Source: Candidatus Eiseniibacteriota bacterium
GTDB lineage: Bacteria > Eisenbacteria > RBG-16-71-46 > CAIMUX01
NCBI GenBank assembly: GCA_903844735.1
Contig: CAIMUX010000064.1
Location: 1 to 64,000 of the forward strand
Direction of reading: 5' to 3'
Length of the DNA stretch: 64,000 bases
Below the pieces are notes generated by a model. The model saw only the letters and a list, made by a program, of their open reading frames with translations, searched no databases and was not told the DNA's origin. Positions 1 through 8,406 of the stretch are shown one piece after another. The translations under genes and the position numbers were made by a program. Numbering within the stretch: the first letter of the stretch is position 1; the number at the start of each line of letters is the position of its first letter.

Positions 1-1000
1 CCGTTGTAGCTGTCGCTGATCTTCGCCGGGATGTCGCCCTTGCTGATCCGGTCGACGTAGGTTGCCGCCACGTTCAACGGGCCGATGACGGCGTCGAGGC
101 ACTCGTTCACGCCTATGACGATGGCCCGGAAGTCGCCCTGGTGCTTGGACGCGTCCGCCCGGGTTGCGAGCTTTCCGTCCACCGCTGCCTTCGACAACGC
201 TCCGGCGTCAGCCACCAGCATGTTCACCGCATCGACACAGGTGTTCAGGTTGTTCTTGATCTCGTTGAAGTCGCCGTTGTAGCTGTCGCTGATCTTCGCC
301 GGGATGTCGCCCTTGCTGATCCGGTCGACGTAGGTCGCCGCTACGTTCAACGGGCCGATCACCGCGTCAAGGCATTCGTTCACACCCTGCACGATACGAC
401 GGAAGTCGCCCTGATGCTTCGCGGCGTCGGCACGCGTCGCCAGCTTCCCCTCCACCGCGGCCTTCGACAGCACGCCCGCGTCGGCCACCAGCATGTTCAC
501 CGCATCGACGCAGGTGTTCAGGTTATTCTTGATCTCGTTGAAGTCACCGTTATAGGCGTCGGTGATCTTCGCCGGGATGTCGCCCTTGCTGATCCGGTCG
601 ACGTAGGTCGCGGCCACGTTCAACGGGCCGATGACGGCGTCGAGGCACTCGTTGACGCCCTGGACGACCTTACGGAAGTCGCCTTGATGCTTGGTAGCAT
701 CGGCGCGCGTCGCCAGCTTACCATCCACGGCGGCCTTGTTCAGCACACCCGCGTCGGCCACCAGCATGTTCACCGCGTCGACACACGTGTTCAGGTTGTT
801 CTTGATCTCGTTGAAGTCGCCGTTGTAGTTGTCGGTGATTTTCGCCGGGATGTCGCCCTTGCTGATCCGGTCGACATAGGTGGCCGCCACGTTCAACGGG
901 CCGATCACCGCGTCAAGGCAGTCGTTCACACCTTGCACGATCTTGCGATAGTCGCCTTCGTACTTGGTCGCGTCCGCCCGCGTGGCCAGCTTGCCCGCGA
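1..1000 (-). repeat. 273-bp in-frame tandem repeats (HAMP array)
   Basis: The same sequence block starts at 1, 274, 547 and 820, an exact 273-bp (91-codon) period. The copies are very similar at the DNA level and all stay in frame in the chemoreceptor gene. The array continues past the left edge. Confidence 0.95.
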
Positions 1001-1943
1001 CCGCCGCCTGCACCAGATTCCCCGCCTCGGCGGTCATTCCGCGAAGAGACTCGATCATCCGCTTCAGGGCCGGCGAGATCTCGTCCTGCGCGTCCTTCGC
1101 CTTTACCTCACTGGTCAGGTCGCCCGCCGCGATCTTCTGCATGGTCGCGACGACGCTGTGCTGCAGGTCGTCGGCAAACGCGTCCATGGTCTGCGCGAGA
1201 ACACCCACCTCGTCTTTGCGCGTCATCTTCAGGCGCGTTCCGAGGTGACCCAGGCTGAGTTCCTTGACGAAGTCCACGCCCTTCTTCAGCGGCGCGGCGA
1301 TCGTGGTCGAGAGAAAGAGGCCGAGGACAATCGCAATCACCACGCCGAAGCCGAGGAGGACGAACATCGTGGTCATTGCCTTGTTCGCCAGCTTCGTGTT
1401 CTCTTCCGAAAGGTTCTTGCCGCCCTCAGCCTTCATTTCGCCCATTTTGGAAAGTGTGGCGAGGACTGCTGTGTTCAGATCCCCCCCCTTGGCGTACATC
1501 AAGTTCACGGCTTCCGAGTGCTTTCCGGCCAGGGCGAGGGATTGCACGTCCTTCCAATAGCTGACGTAGGACTCGGTCGCCTTCTTGTACTCTGCGAAGA
1601 CTTGACGCATCTCGTCACTGGCGATCTTCGCCTCGAATGTCGCCGCGGCTGACTGCGCCTCCTTGAGACGTTCCTCGCTCGTCGCGGCGTACTTCTGCAT
1701 CCCAGCCGGTGTGTCGGCGAAGACGCAGTCAGTCAGATTGGCACGCCCTCGTAGGTAGAATTCCGTCATGCCGGCCAGAGCCGGCATCGGCGAAACGAAG
1801 TTCTCGTACATCCGGGTGTCGGCCGCATCGATCTTCTTGATCTGCGTCACTCCGACTGCGCCGATCACACCCGCAATCAACGCCACGAACACAAAGCCGC
1901 TCAGGAGCTTCGCCTTGATACCCATGTCATGAAACCAGCTCAT
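1..1943 (-). CDS. Methyl-accepting chemotaxis protein with tandem HAMP-type array (3' end outside window)
   Basis: Membrane chemoreceptor that would signal to the CheA encoded just upstream. The frame is open from an ATG at 1943 to the window edge (647 codons seen), so the C-terminal signalling hairpin lies outside. The start is supported by GGGGAGG about 8 nt upstream. Visible order: TM1 at residues ~13-33, a periplasmic four-helix-type sensor region ~35-188, TM2 ~191-213, a HAMP domain after ~214, then repeats of exactly 91 residues. Each repeat carries the pieces GPLNVAATYVDRISKGDIP and NGDFNEIKNNLNTCVDAVN; four copies are visible. Poly-HAMP receptors and kinases with these motifs are known in deltaproteobacteria and related groups. 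The ligand is unknown. What follows the array (MCP hairpin or histidine kinase) cannot be seen; the MCP call rests on the N-terminus and on the cheA neighbour. Confidence 0.8.
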   Translation of the reverse strand, partial: MSWFHDMGIKAKLLSGFVFVALIAGVIGAVGVTQIKKIDAADTRMYENFVSPMPALAGMTEFYLRGRANLTDCVFADTPAGMQKYAATSEERLKEAQSAAATFEAKIASDEMRQVFAEYKKATESYVSYWKDVQSLALAGKHSEAVNLMYAKGGDLNTAVLATLSKMGEMKAEGGKNLSEENTKLANKAMTTMFVLLGFGVVIAIVLGLFLSTTIAAPLKKGVDFVKELSLGHLGTRLKMTRKDEVGVLAQTMDAFADDLQHSVVATMQKIAAGDLTSEVKAKDAQDEISPALKRMIESLRGMTAEAGNLVQAAVAGKLATRADATKYEGDYRKIVQGVNDCLDAVIGPLNVAATYVDRISKGDIPAKITDNYNGDFNEIKNNLNTCVDAVNMLVADAGVLNKAAVDGKLATRADATKHQGDFRKVVQGVNECLDAVIGPLNVAATYVDRISKGDIPAKITDAYNGDFNEIKNNLNTCVDAVNMLVADAGVLSKAAVEGKLATRADAAKHQGDFRRIVQGVNECLDAVIGPLNVAATYVDRISKGDIPAKISDSYNGDFNEIKNNLNTCVDAVNMLVADAGALSKAAVDGKLATRADASKHQGDFRAIVIGVNECLDAVIGPLNVAATYVDRISKGDIPAKISDSYN

Positions 1944-2128
1944 GGTCAGAACCTCCCCAGTGTATGTCCGACTCCGCGCAGATCTCGCAGTTCCGGCGCT
2001 CTTCCGGACCTGGCCTTGCGCCTGCCACCGAATCCGCCGATCCCATCATGGGCGGACCCTTTTCGCACTCTGTCGGTGACGGACGGCCGTCGCCGGTCGA
2101 ACGGCCCGCGCTCCACGGGCCGTCGCAC

Positions 2129-4741
2129 CTATGCCGCCAGCCGCAAGGCCAGCTCGCTCGTTCCCTCGAAACTCCGTCCCTCGCGCGCCATCGCCGCGAG
2201 CCCCCCCGGATCGATGATCAGACCGACCCGCCCATCCCCGAGAATGGCGCCACCGGACACACCGGCGACCTTGCCCACCCCCTCACCCAGCGACTTCGCC
2301 ACGACCTGCTGCTGTCCCAGCAACTCGTCCACCATCACCGCCGAATGCCGCGCCCCGTCATCGATGACGACGAGGAGGGCCCCGTACGGGTCCTGCGCCG
2401 CACCGTCGAGGCAGAAGAGCTGGTGCATGCGGATGATCGGGATCAGCTTGCCGCGCAGCATCACCATCTCGCCGCGACCCGCTACCTTGGAGACCGCTCC
2501 CGGCTCCGGCCGAAAGCTCATCTGGATCGATACCGTCGGGATGATGTAACGCTGCTCGCCGACTCGAACCAGCATGCCGTCGGTGATCGCGAGCGTGAGC
2601 GGAAGACGCACCGTGAAGGTGGTTCCATGGTTCAGCTTCGACTGGATGTCGATCCGCCCGCGCAGCGCCGTGATCGCCCGCTTCACCACGTCCATGCCGA
2701 CGCCACGGCCCGAGACCTCGGTGATCTTCTCGGCCGTTGAGAAACCAGGCTCGAAGATCAGGTTGTACGCCTCGGCGTCGGTCAGGTTCTTGTCGCTGTC
2801 CACCAACCCCTTGTCCACCGCCTTGCGCACGATCTTGTCACGGTCCAGCCCCTTGCCGTCGTCGTCCATCTGCACGACGACGTTGCCGCCGGAATGGAAG
2901 GCGGAAAGGCGGACCGTCCCGGTGGGCGATTTGCCCTGCTCGCGGCGCGCCTCCGGACGCTCGACGCCGTGGTCGAGGGCGTTGCGGATCATGTGCACCA
3001 GCGGATCCCCGATGACATCGACCATGTTCCGGTCGATCTCGGTCTCCTCACCGCTGGTGACGAACTCGACCAGCTTGCCGCCCTTCTGCGCTAAGTCGCG
3101 CACCAGGCGGGTCATCTTCTGGAAGGTCGCCTTCAGCGGCACCATTCGCATCGACATGGAAAGCCCCTGCAGTTCGCGCACGATCTTGCCCGCGTGGTTC
3201 ACCTTCCGTTGCAGGTCCTGCTGTTGTCCGGCGCGGACGGTCGGGTCCGACGCCACCTGCGACTGTGCGATGACCAGCTCGCCCACCATGTCGATGAGCC
3301 GGTCGAGCCGGTCGGTTCGGACGCGCACCGAAGTATCGCTCGTCTCGTTGCCGGCCATGCGGCGCTGGGTCCGCAGGGCTTTTCCCACATCGGCCGCCGA
3401 GGCCGCGCCGCTGCGCGCGATGGCGAGCCCGATCGGGCCATCCCCGGCCATCGCCGCGGCCTGCTCCACCTCGTCGCGATCGGCACCGGCCGCCACGAGG
3501 AGATCGCCGATGCGCGCCTCCAGGCCCGGTCCCTGCGTCGGGTCGGCGTTGACGCCCGCCGCCTCCGGGTCATCAAGGACATGGAGGAGGTCGGCATACC
3601 CTTCCGGCGCCGTCAAAGGGGCTCCACCCAAGGCGTCGTGCACGCTCTCGACAAGCGCCTTAAGGGCGTCGATGGAGCGCAGTGCCAAGTCGGCATAGCC
3701 GCCGGTGCACCGGATCTCCTTGTCGCGAACGCGGCTGAGGAGGCTCTCCGCCCGGTGGGCCAAGTCGGTGATCAGTTTGATCCCGAGGAAACCCGCGGTC
3801 CCTTTCATCGTGTGGAAGGCACGGAAGACCGTGTTCACCGATTCGATGTCTTCCTGGTCGGCTTCCAGGCTCAAGAGCGCCGCCTCGCCCCCCTCGATCA
3901 GATCACGGCACTCGGTGACGAAGTCGCTGAGGAGGGTCGGGTCGGTGTCCGCCGGCAGCGACTCCATCAACGTGGCGGAAATGGACGATGTGTCGACGGC
4001 CGGTGCGGCGAGAGGCGGCGGCACCGGCATTACCGTGGCTGCCGTTTGTGTCTTTGGCGCCGGTGCGTTTCTTGTGGTGTCGGATGTCCCCCCGGCCCCG
4101 CGTGCGGCCCCGCCTGCGATGTCGGTCGCGGCTACCCCAACGGAGGAGCCATAGGAGGCGTTCTCCTCATCCTCAAAGGCGCCCGGGTCGGCAAACGCCG
4201 GTAGGAGATCGGCCGCCTTCTCGAGGAGCCGCCCAGCCTCGCCGAAATCGACGCCGGGATCAGTCGAGGTCCCGCCGGCGATGGCGTGGACCTTCTCTCC
4301 CGCCACGCCACACAGGCGCCGCGACTCCTCCGGAAGAGAGACGTCCCCGGCCAGGCGCGTGAACTCGTCACCGATGGCGCGAATGGTGACGGCGTCGTCC
4401 AGGTCAGCTTGGACCAGCATTGCCGCGAGGCGGTGCAGAGCCTGGGGATCGCCTCCGTTTTCCGGAGCACCGTCCGGGTTGCCCGAAAGCGTGTCCGCCG
4501 GTGTCGGAGGCGCAGCGGCCTGTCGGCGGCGCTCCAGCTCTACGCGGATGTTCATGCCCTCGATCCAGACGTCAGGCACGATCTCCTCGGCTAGGAGCTG
4601 CCAGGCGGCATTCACGCCGCGGACGGCCGGCTCCCAGACCTCGGGCGGGGTTCCCTCCCCTCCCGCGCCGCGCCGGAACTCTTCGAGGCTGAGTGCCAAG
4701 AGCTCGGTGATGAGTGCTAAGTCCTGTTCATCCTTCAACAC
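2129..4741 (-). CDS. cheA: Chemotaxis histidine kinase CheA
   Basis: Two-component kinase that autophosphorylates and passes phosphate to CheY/CheB under receptor control. With the start used here it has 870 residues. Numbered on the longest open frame from 4957, the parts are: an uncharacterised helical N-terminal region ~74-320; an Hpt domain ~335-445 with the phosphoacceptor His382 in AFHTMKGTAGF; a dimerisation domain ~545-620; an HATPase ~640-790 with N box HMIRNALDHGVE, DDDGKGL and GRGVGMDVV; and a CheW-like domain ~790-930. I chose the GTG at 4741 because GGTGGAGGGG sits directly upstream. An ATG at 4828 and one at 4957 are in frame but have no Shine-Dalgarno. The chemoreceptor follows 185 bp downstream on the same strand, so the two probably form one chemosensory operon that continues beyond the window. 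Confidence 0.9.
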   Translation of the reverse strand: MLKDEQDLALITELLALSLEEFRRGAGGEGTPPEVWEPAVRGVNAAWQLLAEEIVPDVWIEGMNIRVELERRRQAAAPPTPADTLSGNPDGAPENGGDPQALHRLAAMLVQADLDDAVTIRAIGDEFTRLAGDVSLPEESRRLCGVAGEKVHAIAGGTSTDPGVDFGEAGRLLEKAADLLPAFADPGAFEDEENASYGSSVGVAATDIAGGAARGAGGTSDTTRNAPAPKTQTAATVMPVPPPLAAPAVDTSSISATLMESLPADTDPTLLSDFVTECRDLIEGGEAALLSLEADQEDIESVNTVFRAFHTMKGTAGFLGIKLITDLAHRAESLLSRVRDKEIRCTGGYADLALRSIDALKALVESVHDALGGAPLTAPEGYADLLHVLDDPEAAGVNADPTQGPGLEARIGDLLVAAGADRDEVEQAAAMAGDGPIGLAIARSGAASAADVGKALRTQRRMAGNETSDTSVRVRTDRLDRLIDMVGELVIAQSQVASDPTVRAGQQQDLQRKVNHAGKIVRELQGLSMSMRMVPLKATFQKMTRLVRDLAQKGGKLVEFVTSGEETEIDRNMVDVIGDPLVHMIRNALDHGVERPEARREQGKSPTGTVRLSAFHSGGNVVVQMDDDGKGLDRDKIVRKAVDKGLVDSDKNLTDAEAYNLIFEPGFSTAEKITEVSGRGVGMDVVKRAITALRGRIDIQSKLNHGTTFTVRLPLTLAITDGMLVRVGEQRYIIPTVSIQMSFRPEPGAVSKVAGRGEMVMLRGKLIPIIRMHQLFCLDGAAQDPYGALLVVIDDGARHSAVMVDELLGQQQVVAKSLGEGVGKVAGVSGGAILGDGRVGLIIDPGGLAAMAREGRSFEGTSELALRLAA

Positions 4742-4957
4742 GGCCCCTCCACCAGTCGCACGTCGCGGCGGAACACCCAGTGCTTCTCGGAATTTCCCGT
4801 CCCGACGAAGGCACTCCGACAAGGTCATGGATCGGAAGGGAGATGCCGCGGCTTGACAAATCAGTCGGAAGTAGTCGGGAGGGGTTCCCGGTCCGGGAAT
4901 TCCGGCGCTTCCCGGGGCGGACGATTCCCGGGGCCGCAAACATCGGAGGCGCCGCAT

Positions 4958-4995
4958 GACTACTCAAGCAGACAGGATTCAGGAGTCAGAATTCA
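4958..4995 (+). repeat. Interspersed palindromic repeat, copy 1 (half element)
   Basis: Matches, in reverse complement, the right half of the full element at 58497-58590. Shared pieces include ACTACTCA, AGACAGGATTCAGG and GTCAGAATTCA. Only one arm is present here. Confidence 0.8.
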
Positions 4996-5273
4996 TCGGA
5001 CGGCCGAGGTGGACAGGGTCGGCTGGTGTCGCCCGGGGTCTACCGGATCCACGTCCGGGTGGGCGACCGAACAGACGCCTGGACTGCCGTGGTTCTCCCG
5101 CGCTAGAAACTCGCCGCGGCACCATCCGCGCTCCACACTCTCCGGGCCGATGGCCGCTGTCGCCATGCCGACGGTGCCATCACGGCTGGATCGTCCGCAC
5201 GCAGTGACGCCCCCGGCTCAGCACCAGGAACCGATTCTAGGGGGACCTCGGATCACCGTGCGGCACGAGACCT

Positions 5274-5303
5274 TTGTTGTTGCGCTAAATTATCACTTAT
5301 GAT
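5274..5303 (+). promoter_or_regulatory. Candidate sigma-70 promoter of abiEi-abiEii
   Basis: TTGTTG (5274-5279), an 18-nt spacer, then TATGAT (5298-5303). Transcription would begin only a few bases before the ATG at 5315, giving a nearly leaderless message. The -10 box overlaps the inverted repeat at 5291-5304. Confidence 0.5.
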
Positions 5304-5304
5304 A
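5291..5304. promoter_or_regulatory. Inverted repeat overlapping the abiE -10 box (candidate AbiEi operator)
   Basis: TATCA (5291-5295), 4-nt spacer, TGATA (5300-5304): a perfect small dyad on the -10 box. AbiEi antitoxins are known to repress their own promoter by binding inverted repeats, so this is a plausible operator half-site. That role is inferred. Confidence 0.4.
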
Positions 5305-5314
5305 TCTAGGTGCT

Positions 5315-5950
5315 ATGAAATGGGAGGCGCTAGTGACCCTGATCGCCGACGAAGCGGTTTTTCCGTCGGGCCTCTTGCTGTCTGGAAGTGAGTCGGTCCA
5401 TCAGGTGCGTCTGCAGTTGTCGCGCTGGGTGAAGGCGGGACGGTTGCTTCAACTGCGCCGGGGGCTCTACGCCCTGGCACCGACGTGGCGCAGGGTGGAG
5501 CCGCACCCGTTCCTGGTTGCTAACCGGCTACAGCGAGGTTCCTACGTGAGCCTGCAGTCTGCCTTAGCTTGGCACGGCGTCATCCCCGAACATGTGCCGG
5601 TCGCCACGAGCGTCGGGCCGGGTCGCCCGGAAACGGTCCGCAACCAGTTGGGCACCTTCCAGTTCAACCACGTCGCCGACGGACTGCTCTTCGGCTATTC
5701 GCGGGTGGAGGTCGCGCCTGAGCAGCTCGCCTTTGTGGCTTCGCCGGAGAAGGCGTTGCTGGATCTCGTTCATCTGACGCCCGGGGCAGACTCAGATGAC
5801 TATCTCCGGGAACTCCGCTTGCAGAATCCGGCCGCGATTCACGTGCCTCTGCTCGAAGAACTGGCGCGACGCAGCGGCAAACCCAAACTGATCCGGGTTG
5901 CCCAACTTGTCGGCCCGGTTGTCGCCACAGAGAAGGGCGATACCTTGTGA
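5315..5950 (+). CDS. abiEi: AbiEi-family antitoxin / transcriptional regulator (type IV TA)
   Basis: Antitoxin of an AbiE-type system: a DNA-binding repressor of its own operon that also counteracts the AbiEii nucleotidyltransferase without forming a stable complex (known for the family). The 211-residue protein starts with a winged-helix region containing VRLQLSRWVKAGRLLQLRRG, followed by the C-terminal antitoxin domain (YVSLQSALAWHG and SPEKALLDLVHL). The ATG at 5315 has no Shine-Dalgarno, but its MKWE beginning resembles family members as I recall them. An in-frame GTG at 5333 has a good GGGAGG 5 nt upstream and is the alternative start. It shares a 4-nt overlap (GTGA) with abiEii, indicating translational coupling. 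Confidence 0.85.
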   Translation: MKWEALVTLIADEAVFPSGLLLSGSESVHQVRLQLSRWVKAGRLLQLRRGLYALAPTWRRVEPHPFLVANRLQRGSYVSLQSALAWHGVIPEHVPVATSVGPGRPETVRNQLGTFQFNHVADGLLFGYSRVEVAPEQLAFVASPEKALLDLVHLTPGADSDDYLRELRLQNPAAIHVPLLEELARRSGKPKLIRVAQLVGPVVATEKGDTL

Positions 5951-6789
5951 AGGAGTACCTGCGACAACTGACGGCACAGGCGGACAATGACCTCGCCCGG
6001 TCATGCCTGGTGCGAGAATACCTGCAAGCGCGGGTGCTCGAGTCGCTGCAGGACACCGGTACGTTCCTGCGGTGGGCCTTCGTAGGCGGCACGGCGTTGC
6101 GGTTCTTGTTCTCCATTCCCCGGTTCTCGGAGGATCTCGATTTTTCGCTCATCAAGGCGGGGGAAGACGCCGGTTTCAGAACGGCTCTGACCGAGGCCAA
6201 GCGGGCGCTCACGCTCGAAGGTTACCGGGTCGAGATCAACGTCAACGATCAGAAGACGCTGGCCTCGGCCTGGCTCAAGTTCCCCGGGCTCCCCCACGAG
6301 ATCGGGCTCTCGCCCCATCCCTCGCAGACGCTTTCCATTAAGGTGGAAACGGACACCCGCCCCCCGCCGGGCGCGGGCATCGCGACATCCATCGTCCGGC
6401 GTCATGTGACTCTGAACCTATGCCACTACGACCAGGCGTCCCTGCTGGCAGGAAAACTGCACGCCGTGCTGAGCCGCACATGGGTCAAGGGCCGCGACCT
6501 CTACGACCTCGGTTGGTATCTGGCCGACCGTACCTGGCCGGCGCCGAACCTCGCATGGCTCAATGCCGCCTTGGCGCAAACCGGGTGGAGAGGTCCCGTG
6601 ATGACGGCCGGGAACTGGCGGGACGAGACTCGTCAACGGATCAAGACGCTGGACTGGGAACGCGCCCGGGCGGACGTTCGGCCATTCCTGGAGCGGGAGC
6701 GCGATATCGCCATGGTGACCGCGGAAACCCTCGGCAGTTTGCTGGACGCCCACGCCGAGTGGCGGGGAAACACGGAGGGGCAACCATGA
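5947..6789 (+). CDS. abiEii: AbiEii nucleotidyltransferase toxin (type IV TA)
   Basis: Toxin of the AbiE pair, 280 residues. It has the polymerase-beta-like nucleotidyltransferase signature: GGTAL at residues 47-51 followed by the metal-binding EDLDF at 62-66. A conserved later block, KLHAVLSRTWVKGRDLYDLGWY, is also seen. Members of this family act as GTP-dependent nucleotidyltransferases that block growth and can abort phage infection. The start is a GTG whose last two bases form part of the abiEi stop, so the genes are coupled. Both catalytic acidic residues are present, so the toxin looks intact. Confidence 0.9.
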   Translation: MKEYLRQLTAQADNDLARSCLVREYLQARVLESLQDTGTFLRWAFVGGTALRFLFSIPRFSEDLDFSLIKAGEDAGFRTALTEAKRALTLEGYRVEINVNDQKTLASAWLKFPGLPHEIGLSPHPSQTLSIKVETDTRPPPGAGIATSIVRRHVTLNLCHYDQASLLAGKLHAVLSRTWVKGRDLYDLGWYLADRTWPAPNLAWLNAALAQTGWRGPVMTAGNWRDETRQRIKTLDWERARADVRPFLERERDIAMVTAETLGSLLDAHAEWRGNTEGQP

Positions 6790-7018
6790 ACGCCGAGCGT
6801 GCCATCGTGCGGATTGCATGGCCAGGCAGGCATATCCGGGCAATCCCCGCGTCGCCACGGTTACGACCGCCGTCGCCACGGTTGCGCCCGCCGCTACTCC
6901 CGGCCGACATCCACCGCCGATACCCGCGTTTCGCCCCCAGGAACGGGTCTTGCGACTGCCCCCCACGGCCCGCACCGCGCCGTGAAACGCGCGCTCGTGG
7001 CCGGGGAGGCTCAGGATC

Positions 7019-8194
7019 ATGTTTCACGTTGGCTGTCGCCGGTGCTGTGCCGATCGCGCGGCGATCGCGCCGCTGACCTCGGTCGCCGTAGCCGGCGTCT
7101 TCCTTTCCCTAACCTGGGGGCTGGTTTTCGATCGGGCGCACGCGGCGGACACCGCCCAGGGCCTCGATATTTCTACCAGCGCCACGGCGGTCCTGCAGGG
7201 TGTCGTGGGACCGAGCGCTGCGGTTGAGGCCGACGCACGGAGAGTGCACGCGCCCTTCTCGGTGGATGTCGGGTTCGCGTTGCCGTTGCGCTCCGGCGGC
7301 ACCGCCGGACTCGTCCTCGAATCGGGCGTGGGCGCCGGGCCGGACGGCAACCTGTCGTCGATCTCAGGGTTTAACGCCGATGCGGTAGATGAGCCGACCG
7401 TCCATATCTGCGAGTTCTGGTACGAGCAGACTGCCGGACCACTGTGCCTGCGGGCGGGCGTCATCGACCTCACCGGCGACCTTGACGGCAACGCCGTCGC
7501 CAATTCGGAGACCGAGCAATTCCTCTCGCCCGGCTTCGTCAACAACCTGGCCGTGGAGTTCCCGGCGGGCAGCGGCCCTGGCGTTGTCGCGACCGTACGG
7601 CCGGGCGCGGGATTGGAACTCGCGGCGGGGGCAGCCGAGGCCGACGCCGACTGGACGCGAGTGGTGGCCCGCCCGTTCCTGGCCGCCCAGCTCAGCCAGT
7701 CGTCGGCAATCGGCGGTCGCGACGGATCCCGCCGCATCTACGCGTGGAGAAACAGCCTCCCCCACGAGGATCTCCGCTGTGACAACCGTGGTGACGAACC
7801 GGGCTACGGTTTCGGCCTCTCCTTCGACCAGTCACTCGTCAAAACGGTCGCGGTTTTCGCCCGGGTGGCGCAGCAGCGGACAGCGGTCTACAGTCTCGGC
7901 TCCTCCTGGAGCGCGGGGATGCAGGCGACGCTACCCCGCCTGGGGCGCGTCGCGCAGACGGCCGGCGCCGCCCTGGGGCGCAACCACACCGCGGACCCAT
8001 GGGCCCGCGTGTATAAGACCGAGGCCGAGGGCACGGAGTGCTCGGACGAACTCCATTACGAGATCTACGACAGCTTCCGCGTTCACGAGCACCTCGCGAT
8101 CACAATCGATCTTCAGCGACTTGACAACCCCAACGGAGATGCGGCCGCGCATCGGGTCTGGGTGCCCGGTCTGCGACTGCAATATTCCCGATGA
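7019..8194 (+). CDS. Carbohydrate porin, OprB family
   Basis: Outer-membrane sugar-selective channel, 391 residues. A long signal peptide ends near residue 42 (AHA/ADT). Family landmarks are the WYEQ block followed by a GVIDLTGDLDGN-type segment and NSETEQFL, then alternating beta-strand sequence to a C-terminal GLRLQYSR. GGGGAGG lies 9 nt before the ATG. OprB proteins admit glucose and similar sugars; the substrate here is not evident and no transporter or catabolic gene lies beside it. It follows the abiE pair on the same strand after 229 bp, which hold only GC-rich near-duplicate text. Confidence 0.8.
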   Translation: MFHVGCRRCCADRAAIAPLTSVAVAGVFLSLTWGLVFDRAHAADTAQGLDISTSATAVLQGVVGPSAAVEADARRVHAPFSVDVGFALPLRSGGTAGLVLESGVGAGPDGNLSSISGFNADAVDEPTVHICEFWYEQTAGPLCLRAGVIDLTGDLDGNAVANSETEQFLSPGFVNNLAVEFPAGSGPGVVATVRPGAGLELAAGAAEADADWTRVVARPFLAAQLSQSSAIGGRDGSRRIYAWRNSLPHEDLRCDNRGDEPGYGFGLSFDQSLVKTVAVFARVAQQRTAVYSLGSSWSAGMQATLPRLGRVAQTAGAALGRNHTADPWARVYKTEAEGTECSDELHYEIYDSFRVHEHLAITIDLQRLDNPNGDAAAHRVWVPGLRLQYSR

Positions 8195-8302
8195 GGCGCC
8201 GTCGTCGTTGGCGCCCAGATAGATGAATCCGCCCCGGGCATTGGCGAAGGCGACCATGGTTGGATGCCGGGCCGAGCGATTCCCGAACTCAATGCGATTC
8301 CG
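8192..8302 (-). pseudogene. Remnant of an AlbA/Schlafen-type DNA-binding domain protein
   Basis: On the minus strand the short frame reads RNRIEFGN... then VAFANARGGFIYLGANDDG. This resembles the AlbA_2 pattern of an EF(K) segment followed by AFAN-x-GG-x-hydrophobic-hydrophobic-G-x-D-D-G. The similarity stops abruptly where it meets the porin stop codon and nothing else of the gene is present. I read it as a truncated relic. It could be chance, but the AFAN..GG..GxxDDG match is long. Confidence 0.45.
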
Positions 8303-8406
8303 TCACCTGCAAGGCCGGAGCGGCAGGGCGGACCGCTGACATATCCGGCGTGATGCTCAGTGCCTTACCGCCCGCCGCCGCCCGCCGACGTCGAGAATGA
8401 CGACAG

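Larger units (their letters stand above)
4742..5314. other. Intergenic region between divergent cheA and abiEi
   Basis: About 570 bp with no convincing gene. It holds the non-preferred upstream cheA starts (4828, 4957), one copy of the interspersed repeat (4958-4995) and the abiE promoter at its right end. Confidence 0.6.

Noticed and set aside
1-1000. Tandem repeats as a possible CRISPR array
   Set aside because: Units are 273 bp, coding, and contiguous without spacers.
141-1652. Long plus-strand open frame opposite the chemoreceptor
   Set aside because: It is the antisense shadow of the HAMP array; the minus frame has the Shine-Dalgarno, TM segments and HAMP motifs.
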